From an uncultured Collinsella sp. (GTDB taxonomy: Bacteria > Actinomycetota > Coriobacteriia > Coriobacteriales > Coriobacteriaceae): a DNA stretch of 64,000 nt. The notes under the pieces were generated by a model, which saw only the letters and a program-made list of their open reading frames with translations, was not told the DNA's origin and ran no database searches. The stretch lies in the NCBI GenBank assembly GCA_934668875.1, contig CAKUON010000005.1:118454-182453 (forward strand), read 5' to 3'. Shown here piece by piece: positions 7,394 through 13,730 of the stretch (position 1 is the stretch's first letter; the number at the start of each line of letters is the position of its first letter). Both the position numbers and the translations under genes were made by a program.

Positions 7394-9154
7394 CTTGCTT
7401 GTGAATAGCCAGATTGCGATGAGTACGAGGACTGCAGCGATGATGCAAGCGATGGCGCCGGTGAATTTGATGCGTGAGTCGCGGGTACGCTCGCGCACCG
7501 CGTCCTCGGTGGCCTCGAGCTGGGCGACTTCTCGCTCGGTCTCGGTGTGTTCGGCTTTGTCTCGGGCCAGGGACCCTGCAAGCGACTCGGTGATCTCTGG
7601 GTGGTCGTGCACCTCGGTCGCCTGTTCGATGATCGACTGCGCATGTGCGACATCTGCTTGGGTGTTGGCGATGGTCTGCTCCTGGTCGCGGCGTGCCTTG
7701 TCCTCGGCAGTGATCTTCTCGCGCAGTTCGCGCTGGCGTGTCGCGGCGGCAGTCTTCGCCGTCTGCAACTCGTCGCGCGCGGCATCGGCTTCGGTCGTCA
7801 CGGCTTGGTGCGCGCGTTTTGCGTCGGCGATAGGGGCTTGAGCCTGCTCGACGGCCTGCTCGGCTGCGGCAAGTGAATGCTCAAGGTCGGCGGTGATGCG
7901 TGGGACGTCTTCTTCGGCTTTGCGCAGGGCATCGGCCGTGTCGGAGATCTGCATCGAAAGCTCGCTGGTGCGCACCGTATAGTTGGCGGGATTTGCCGAG
8001 GGATTGCGTTGCAGCTCGGCATACTCATGACGCAGCGTCTCGAGCTGAGCGCGCGTGGCATCGACGGTTTGCTGCGCGGCGGCAATGCCGGCGTCTCGCT
8101 CTGCCTTCACCTTGTCGCGGATGCGCTTGGAATCCTCAAGACGTCGAACGAGGCGGTTGCCGGTCTCGCGCGAGCTCGCCTCGCGGGCCTCCACGGCGTC
8201 GAGCGCGGCCTTCAGACGGAGCTCAGTCGCGTCATCCTCTGCCTTCATTTGCTCGAGCTGGCTCTTGAGCTCCGTCGCTTTGGCGGCATGGGCGTCGCGG
8301 TCGATTTCGGCGGCCGCTGCGGTCTTTTGTGCCGTGGCGATGGCTTGGCGCTGGTTGGAGACGATCTGGTCGTAGCGGCCTGCGATATCCTGGCGCGTCT
8401 CGAGTTCCTCGGTCTGGTCTGCAATGCGCTGCTCAAGCTCAGCCAGGTGGGCACGGGCATCGGCGAGCGCCTTTTTCGCGGCGTTCATCTCGCGCATGGC
8501 CGAGGCGCCCTGGGCGATAAACGTGCCCACGGCGTTCGCGGTGTTCGAGACGGCGGTCCCCAAGTCGCGGCTTGCGGCGGGGGTGTGCGGGGAGGTCTGG
8601 CGAGCGGTGTCGGCGGCGTCCGCATCGGTAGCCTGCGGCGCGGCGATATTGCCGGTGCCGCCCTCGACCACAGAAAAGCCTGCTGCGTGCGGGTCGACCG
8701 CGTCGGCGCCGATCGTAGGATGCTCGAGCTGCAAAAACGAGGGCATGGTACTGCCCTGGTCGGCAACCGGGGTCTCGCCGGGTACGAAGGTCGAGGCGGC
8801 CTCGGCGGCCTCCTCTTCCTCGGCGTCGACATCAGCGTCGGCGACGGCGTCTTTCATCGCTTTGACGGCATCCATCATGGAGTCCATGACGGCGTCGAGC
8901 TCTTCTTCCGAAGAAACCTCGATAGGGCCCGCAGCTTGCGGAGCAGCATCCTGTACGGGGTGGTCGTCCTGAGCGGCCGAATCGTCGTTTTGCTCGTCGG
9001 CATCTGCGGCCGCAGGGATTTCCGTCGCAGCGCCGTTATCCAGAGTGGTGTCGTCGACGTAGGTATCATTGCAGGTCGCGGCGTCAGTAACTGCGGCGAT
9101 GTCTGCTGAATCATCAATATGCTGTTGAGTCTGGGGGTCCAGCTCGTCTGTCAT
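7391..9154 (-). CDS. Tail-anchored long coiled-coil protein
   Basis: A 587-residue protein in three parts: an acidic, Asp/Ala/Thr-rich, probably disordered N-terminus (about residues 1-200); a long Ala/Glu/Gln/Arg-rich heptad region (about 220-555) predicted to be coiled coil; and a single C-terminal hydrophobic helix (AIACIIAAVLVLIAIWLF) ending in TSK, so it should be anchored in the membrane with the bulk in the cytoplasm. There is no signal peptide or enzymatic motif. ATG 9154 is chosen because GAGGAG lies 9 nt upstream; ATG 9160 is only 3 nt from it. It could act in envelope organisation or cell division, but nothing specific supports that. Confidence 0.75.
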   Translation of the reverse strand: MTDELDPQTQQHIDDSADIAAVTDAATCNDTYVDDTTLDNGAATEIPAAADADEQNDDSAAQDDHPVQDAAPQAAGPIEVSSEEELDAVMDSMMDAVKAMKDAVADADVDAEEEEAAEAASTFVPGETPVADQGSTMPSFLQLEHPTIGADAVDPHAAGFSVVEGGTGNIAAPQATDADAADTARQTSPHTPAASRDLGTAVSNTANAVGTFIAQGASAMREMNAAKKALADARAHLAELEQRIADQTEELETRQDIAGRYDQIVSNQRQAIATAQKTAAAAEIDRDAHAAKATELKSQLEQMKAEDDATELRLKAALDAVEAREASSRETGNRLVRRLEDSKRIRDKVKAERDAGIAAAQQTVDATRAQLETLRHEYAELQRNPSANPANYTVRTSELSMQISDTADALRKAEEDVPRITADLEHSLAAAEQAVEQAQAPIADAKRAHQAVTTEADAARDELQTAKTAAATRQRELREKITAEDKARRDQEQTIANTQADVAHAQSIIEQATEVHDHPEITESLAGSLARDKAEHTETEREVAQLEATEDAVRERTRDSRIKFTGAIACIIAAVLVLIAIWLFTSK

Positions 9155-9448
9155 AGGCATGTGCTCCTCATCGTTGTTTGTCACCCTATGATAAAGTCTC
9201 GCGCCGACATCCCGCGCGCTGCAGCAAAGTTTCAAAACGTGTTCGATGGCTCGCGTCGATAGCAAAAACTCGGCCACTTTATCCAGTTTGTACTTGACAT
9301 TCCCTTCGCCGAAAGACGTTGCGCCGTTCGCCTGCCATGGGCTTTATTTTTCACTTGAACCCGCTAAAGTTGCATTTCAGCTTTTGGCGCGTTTATTTGG
9401 ATGCGCGCAGCCGGCGGGTGCGCCCGTCGCGATTTGAAAGGACTTTAT

Positions 9449-10249
9449 ATGGGACTTTTCACTGGTAAGACCGTGATCGTCACCGGCGGCGGCAAGGCCA
9501 CGCTCAAGGATGGCTCCGCTGGCTCCATCGGCTACGGTATCGACATCGCTTTTGCCAAGGAGGGCGCAAACCTCGTCATTACCGGCCGCAACGTTGCCAA
9601 GCTCGAGGCTGCCAAGGAATCCCTCGAGGCCGAGTACGGCGTCAAGGTTCTGCCTGTTCAGGCCGATGTTTCGGCTGGTCAGGACAACGAAGCTGTCGTC
9701 CAGAACGTCATCGACAAGGCCATTGAGGAGTTCGGCCGCATCGACGCCGTCGTCAACAATGCTCAGGCCAGCGCCTCGGGTGTGACCATCGCCGACCACA
9801 CCATGGATCAGTTTAACCTGGCCATTTATTCCGGTCTGTATGCCACCTATCTGTACATGCAGAAGGCCTATCCGCACCTGAAGGAGACCAAGGGCTCCGT
9901 GGTCAACTTTGCCTCGGGCGCCGGTCTGTTTGGCAACTATGGTCAGTGCAGCTATGCCGCCGCCAAGGAGGGCATCCGTGGTCTGACTCGCGTTGCCGCC
10001 AACGAGTGGGGCAAGGACGGCATCAACGTCAACATCGTTTGCCCGCTTGCTTGGACCGCTGCGCTCGAGAACTTCCAGGATGCCTATCCCGAGGCGTTCA
10101 AGGCCAACGTCCACATGCCGCCGGCAGGCCACTACGGCGACGTCGAGAAGGAAATCGGCCGCGTTGTCGTTCAGCTCTGCGGTCCCGACTTTAAGTATAT
10201 GAACGGCGAGACCGTCACCCTCGAGGGTGGCATGGGCCAGCGTCCCTAA
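9449..10249 (+). CDS. Short-chain dehydrogenase/reductase (SDR)
   Basis: A 266-residue Rossmann-fold oxidoreductase. The cofactor loop is an expanded form of TGxxxGxG: TGGGKATLKDGSAGSIGYG, with about ten extra residues between the glycines. NNAQAS stands in the NNAG position, and the catalytic pair is SYAAAKEG (YxxxK) with an upstream NFASG serine. The C-terminal GGMGQRP is typical of SDRs related to FabG. The substrate is not identifiable. The start at 9449 follows GAAAGGAC. A TTGACA at 9294-9299 may be the -35 of its promoter. Expressed alone; followed directly by repeat R1 copy 2. Confidence 0.85.
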   Translation: MGLFTGKTVIVTGGGKATLKDGSAGSIGYGIDIAFAKEGANLVITGRNVAKLEAAKESLEAEYGVKVLPVQADVSAGQDNEAVVQNVIDKAIEEFGRIDAVVNNAQASASGVTIADHTMDQFNLAIYSGLYATYLYMQKAYPHLKETKGSVVNFASGAGLFGNYGQCSYAAAKEGIRGLTRVAANEWGKDGINVNIVCPLAWTAALENFQDAYPEAFKANVHMPPAGHYGDVEKEIGRVVVQLCGPDFKYMNGETVTLEGGMGQRP

Positions 10250-10251
10250 GG

Positions 10252-10475
10252 GTTACGGCGTTTTACCAAACGCCGTAACGGGCCGACGCTGCGCGGGCCG
10301 CATTTGGACAATCTGACGTTCAACTTCAAGGGCGCGACCAGAAGGTCAGCGCCCTTTCGTTTCACGTCACCTTGTCTCAAATGCGACCCGCTCGCTGACT
10401 TATGCTCAACCTGCGGCGCCATTTTGCTTGAGGGCACCTTGCTCGCTCTGGCGGGTTTTCGCTGTCGGCGCCAAA
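10252..10475 (+). repeat. Intergenic repeat R1, copy 2
   Basis: Starts 2 nt after the SDR stop codon. The head hairpin has arms GTTACGGCGTTT and AAACGCCGTAAC: the stem bases differ from copy 1 but pairing is kept on both sides. The following GACGCTGCGCGGGCC and the AAGGGCGCGACC hairpin are conserved. The segment may terminate SDR transcription. Confidence 0.85.
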
Positions 10476-10498
10476 ACATCGGCGTTTCCGTGGTTGGG

Positions 10499-10554
10499 CT
10501 AGTCATTGGACGTTCTTGTTTGACTAGTCGTTTAAGAACGTCCCCAATGACTAG
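10499..10554. repeat. Palindromic repeat R3, copy 2
   Basis: CTAGTCATTGGACGTTCTTG opens and CAAGAACGTCCCCAATGACTAG-like bases close the element; the left arm has lost a few G residues relative to 7331-7393. The interior TTTGACTAGTCGTTT is shared with copy 1. Confidence 0.8.
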
Positions 10555-10560
10555 CCGTAA

Positions 10561-10630
10561 AATGAGCGTGGATAATCTCCCGTTTTTGGTCTGTGTTTTG
10601 GGCAAAAGTGGGAGATTATCCACGCTCATT
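10561..10630. repeat. Palindromic repeat R2, copy 2
   Basis: Arms AATGAGCGTGGATAATCTCC and GGAGATTATCCACGCTCATT form a long perfect stem around a loop similar to copy 1 at 7265-7327. The outer bases differ from copy 1 (AGAGTGG against GAGCGTGG) but remain paired. Confidence 0.85.
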
Positions 10631-10771
10631 CGGTAAGCGTCCAAAAATCCACGCTCATTTGCCGTGTCCCTGCCGCACCACCTCTTGCGCCAGTTTCTGT
10701 CAAGTCGGTGCTTCTTGCGGGTTGCCCGTATAATGGTTTGCGTATGAACCGCAACCAAGGAGTTCCAGTTT

Positions 10772-11911
10772 ATGGACCAGAACCTTTTTAAATTCGACTT
10801 GATCGCCGAGGACCCGACGACGCACGCGCGTGCCGGCGTACTGCACACCCCGCACGGCGACATCGAGACGCCGATTTTTATGCCCGTGGGCACCAAGGCA
10901 AACGTCAAGGGCATTCCTACCGAGACTGTCAAGAAGCTCGGCGCCCAGATCGTGCTCGCCAATACCTATCATCTGTCCATGCGTCCCGGCGAGGACACCA
11001 TCGCCGAGCTGGGCGGACTGCACAAGTTTATGAACTGGCATGGCCCCATCCTCACCGACTCGGGCGGCTTCCAGGTGTTCAGCCACAACGATGCTGTCAA
11101 GCTCACCGACGAGGGCGTGCGCTTTATCGTCAACGATTACGACGGCCGCCATGTGTTCTGGACGCCCGAGGACAACATGGAAATCGCCATGAAGCTCGGC
11201 TCGGACATCTGCATGCAGCTCGACCAGTGCCCCGGCTATCCTGCCACGCGCCAGTATGTCGAGCGCGCCGTGGAGCTGTCGAGTATGTGGGCAGAGCGTT
11301 GCTACAAGGCGCATACCCGCGATGACCAGGCACTCTTTGGCATCGTCCAGGGCGGCATGCATCTGGACCTGCGCCTGCGCTCGCTGCGCCACCTGGAGGA
11401 GTGCGGCGACTTCCCCGGCTACGGCATCGGCGGCTACTCGGTGGGCGAGGATCATGAGACCATGTTCGAGACCCTGGCGCCGCTTGCGAGCGAGTACATG
11501 CCCAAGCACAAGCCGCGCTACCTGATGGGCGTCGGCAACCCGACTACGCTCGTGCGCGGCGTGGGCGTGGGCATCGACATGTTTGACTGCGTGCTGCCGA
11601 CGCGTACCGGCCGTATGGGCACGGCGTTCTCCAGCGAGGGTCGCCTCAACTTCCGTAACGCGCGCTTTGCTCACGACGACGGCCCCATCGATCCCACCTG
11701 CACCTGCCCGGTGTGCACGGGCGGCTACAGCCGTGCGCTCATCCGCCACATGGTCACGCAGAAGGAGATGCTCGGCGGCATCCTGCTTTCGATGCACAAC
11801 ATTTACTACCTGCTCAACCTTATGCAGCGTGCTCGCCAGGCCATTATCGAGGGCCGCTACGGCGCATTCGTGAGCGACTGGATGAACAGCCCTGCGGCGG
11901 TGGATTACTAA
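10772..11911 (+). CDS. tgt: tRNA-guanine(34) transglycosylase Tgt
   Basis: Tgt swaps guanine for preQ1 at tRNA wobble position 34, the entry step for queuosine. The 379-residue length is typical. Visible motifs are the nucleophile-region LTDSGGFQVFS, GGYSVGEDHE, the second aspartate in GIDMFDCVLPTR, and the zinc site CTCPVCTGGYSR followed by a His in RHMVTQKEM. The ATG at 10772 has AAGGAG 9 nt upstream. With queA and queH earlier in the window the bacterium has the tRNA-modifying half of the pathway; the preQ1 biosynthesis genes (queCDEF) are not in this window. Confidence 0.95.
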   Translation: MDQNLFKFDLIAEDPTTHARAGVLHTPHGDIETPIFMPVGTKANVKGIPTETVKKLGAQIVLANTYHLSMRPGEDTIAELGGLHKFMNWHGPILTDSGGFQVFSHNDAVKLTDEGVRFIVNDYDGRHVFWTPEDNMEIAMKLGSDICMQLDQCPGYPATRQYVERAVELSSMWAERCYKAHTRDDQALFGIVQGGMHLDLRLRSLRHLEECGDFPGYGIGGYSVGEDHETMFETLAPLASEYMPKHKPRYLMGVGNPTTLVRGVGVGIDMFDCVLPTRTGRMGTAFSSEGRLNFRNARFAHDDGPIDPTCTCPVCTGGYSRALIRHMVTQKEMLGGILLSMHNIYYLLNLMQRARQAIIEGRYGAFVSDWMNSPAAVDY

Positions 11912-12060
11912 GAGCTACGGGAGCGCTTGCGGGGCGTGGGCAACGGCAAAGGGCGAGCGCCGGCTTGTCGGCACATTTGCTGGCGCTGTTTGCGCGACCG
12001 CTGACCGATAGCTTGCAAGCACTTGATGCATCGTGGGTACCATACCGAATAGTTGATGTT

Positions 12061-12104
12061 CGGGCGGGTGTTTGGCGCATGGCGTCGACCCCGCCCGTTT
12101 TTCT
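12061..12104 (+). terminator. GC-rich hairpin with T-tract between tgt and LOG gene
   Basis: CGGGCGGG pairs with CCCGCCCG and is followed by TTTTTCTTTTT. It sits 150 bp after the tgt stop and only 20 bp before the LOG start, so it could terminate tgt or attenuate the next gene. The rest of the 11912-12124 gap shows nothing else clear. Confidence 0.7.
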
Positions 12105-12124
12105 TTTTCTCGATAGGAGTACCC

Positions 12125-12883
12125 ATGATTAAGAATGAGAACGTCGAGGGCGAGCCCGCCTACGACGAGACGTACCGCCGCGGCCCCGTGGTCATGCGCG
12201 GCCCCATGATTCCCAAGGACAACACCTACGCCAACCTGCTCGCGCCCGAGGAGTCGACTGACTGGCTGCACGCCGACCCCTGGCGCGTGCTGCGAATTCA
12301 GGCAGAGTTTGTCGATGGCTTTGGCGCACTTGCCGAGCTTGGACCTGCGGTGACAATCTTCGGTAGTGCCCGCACGCCCAAGACCGATCCGCTCTACAAG
12401 GCGGCGCGTACCGTCGGGCGCAAAATCGCCCAGCGCGGCGTGGCGGTTATCACCGGCGGCGGTCCCGGCGTCATGGAGGCAGCCAACAGGGGAGCGGCGA
12501 GCGCCAACGGCAAGTCGGTCGGCCTGGGTATCGAGCTTCCGCACGAGCAGGGGCTCAACAAATACGTGAACCTCGGCATGGACTTCCGCTACTTCTTTGT
12601 GCGCAAAACCATGTTCGTTAAGTACAGCTCGGGCGCCATCGTATTTCCCGGCGGCTTTGGTACGCTCGACGAGATGTTCGAGGTTCTCACGCTGGTGCAG
12701 ACGCACAAGGTCAAGCGTATGCCGCTCGTGCTGGTGGGCAGCGAGTACTGGCAGGGCCTGTTCGACTGGCTCAACGGCCCGGTGATGGACGCCGGTATGA
12801 TCAGCCCGCTCGATCCAGACCTGGTGCACATCACCGACGACCTCAATGAGGCCGTTGACATTGCCCTGAGTGGGCTGATGTAG
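12125..12883 (+). CDS. LOG-family protein (lysine-decarboxylase-like / nucleotide 5'-monophosphate phosphoribohydrolase fold)
   Basis: A 252-residue protein of the TIGR00730/LOG family. GGGPGVMEAANRGA and FPGGFGTLDEMFE (the PGGxGTxxE phosphate and catalytic motif) are intact. Family members hydrolyse nucleoside monophosphates, including cytokinin ribotides in plants; the earlier label 'lysine decarboxylase' is misleading. The ATG at 12125 follows ATAGGAG. It has a 60-residue N-terminal extension before the core FGSART. It is followed by a 36-bp inverted repeat at 12915. Confidence 0.88.
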   Translation: MIKNENVEGEPAYDETYRRGPVVMRGPMIPKDNTYANLLAPEESTDWLHADPWRVLRIQAEFVDGFGALAELGPAVTIFGSARTPKTDPLYKAARTVGRKIAQRGVAVITGGGPGVMEAANRGAASANGKSVGLGIELPHEQGLNKYVNLGMDFRYFFVRKTMFVKYSSGAIVFPGGFGTLDEMFEVLTLVQTHKVKRMPLVLVGSEYWQGLFDWLNGPVMDAGMISPLDPDLVHITDDLNEAVDIALSGLM

Positions 12884-12914
12884 AGCAATCGTGCTCACCG
12901 CAACATGAATATGC

Positions 12915-12950
12915 ATGGCAATCTGATGCTATCTAACATCAGATTGCCAT
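12915..12950. promoter_or_regulatory. 36-bp inverted repeat: LOG terminator and/or toxin-antitoxin operator
   Basis: Perfect arms ATGGCAATCTGATG and CATCAGATTGCCAT with an 8-nt centre, followed by TTTTTATT. The T-run makes it a plausible terminator for the LOG gene. A TATACT at 12961-12966 lies between it and the antitoxin start (12998), so it is equally placed to be the operator that the RelB-type antitoxin binds. Confidence 0.6.
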
Positions 12951-12997
12951 TTTTATTGGGTATACTGATGCAAAAGACGAGGGCGAGGAGGTCGCGT

Positions 12998-13297
12998 ATG
13001 TCTACTGCAACGATTAAGCCCACGACGGTCCGCATCGAGGAGGGGCTCAAGGAGCAGGCGACTGAGTTTTTAGATTCGGTTGGCCTGAGCCTTAACTCCT
13101 ATCTCAATCTTGCTGTTCGGCAGCTTGTGAACCAGCGGAAGATTCCGTTTGAGATTGTAGGGCGACCTGAGGTGCCCAACGAAGCAACAAGGCGCGCCTT
13201 GGTGATCGCCGAGGCCCATGAGCTGGGGATTCTACCAGACGACAGCCCGTCATTCGATAACGTGGATGAGCTGATGTCGTTCCTCGATGAGGACTAG
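12998..13297 (+). CDS. RelB/DinJ-family antitoxin
   Basis: A 99-residue protein. Its N-terminal half is a ribbon-helix-helix DNA-binding domain (TTVRIEEGLKEQATEFLDSV, then GLSLNSYLNLAVRQLV), and its C-terminal half is the extended segment that wraps the toxin (KIPFEI... ELMSFLDED). It starts at ATG 12998 after GAGGAGG, 5 nt away. The toxin start is 3 nt after its stop, so the pair is translationally linked. It should neutralise the YafQ-like toxin and repress the operon through the upstream inverted repeat. Confidence 0.9.
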   Translation: MSTATIKPTTVRIEEGLKEQATEFLDSVGLSLNSYLNLAVRQLVNQRKIPFEIVGRPEVPNEATRRALVIAEAHELGILPDDSPSFDNVDELMSFLDED

Positions 13298-13300
13298 GCG

Positions 13301-13609
13301 ATGTTTGAGATTAAGGTCGAGGCTCAGTTTAAGGCGGACTACAAACGAACAATGCGCATGTATCCGCAGCTAAAAAGTGAGTTTAAAGCGGCGGTTGCAG
13401 AGCTTGTGGCTCATGGGTCGCTTCCGACGGAGTATGGTGCCCACGAGCTCTCAAACCCGGGCGGAAACTACAACGGCCACATCGATTTCCATCTATCCGA
13501 TGGCTTGGTCGATGTGGTCGTTCTTTATCTGCCCCATAAGACTAACCCAGTGATCAGGCTGGTAAGAATGGGCACTCATCGGGAACTGTTTCAGGGCCCA
13601 CGGGGCTAG
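13301..13609 (+). CDS. YafQ-family mRNA interferase toxin
   Basis: A 102-residue RelE-superfamily endoribonuclease. Its start KVEAQFKADYKR is typical, and the catalytic residues of YafQ are visible: His in HIDFHLSDG, Asp in the same segment, and His in the C-terminal GTHRELF. When freed from its antitoxin it should cut mRNA on the ribosome. The gene is unusual only in context, next to a TOTE-type gene and palindromic repeats. Confidence 0.88.
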   Translation: MFEIKVEAQFKADYKRTMRMYPQLKSEFKAAVAELVAHGSLPTEYGAHELSNPGGNYNGHIDFHLSDGLVDVVVLYLPHKTNPVIRLVRMGTHRELFQGPRG

Positions 13610-13623
13610 CCACTCACTTCTAA

Positions 13624-13686
13624 GTTGCGGTGGAATAGGGATTGATTGGCGGCTGATATGCCAAAAACAGTCCCTATTCCACCGCA
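13624..13686. repeat. Palindromic repeat R4, copy 1
   Basis: Arms GTTGCGGTGGAATAGGGA and TCCCTATTCCACCGCAA around a short variable centre. It separates the YafQ-like toxin from the convergent TOTE gene. Other full copies: 17192-17254, 20593-20661, 56695-56763; half copy 57263-57285. Confidence 0.85.
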
Positions 13687-13730
13687 AGTGATGGGGATGC
13701 CCCACTTGCTGATGCAGCATCCGGCTTTCC

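Noticed and set aside
7877..9109. A 410-codon plus-strand frame opposite the coiled-coil gene.
   Set aside because: No ribosome site and antisense composition; the minus-strand frame has a ribosome site, heptads and a terminal membrane helix.
9449..10249. The SDR as a hydroxysteroid dehydrogenase (Collinsella encodes a known 7-beta enzyme).
   Set aside because: The sequence as I recall the known 7-beta-HSDH differs in its N-terminus, cofactor loop and active-site surroundings; only the general SDR fold is supported.
7265..10630. The hairpins around queA, SDR and tgt as tRNA or riboswitch (preQ1) structures.
   Set aside because: They lack tRNA arms and CCA context, lie after genes and not before tgt, and recur after unrelated genes; no preQ1 aptamer sequence was recognised.
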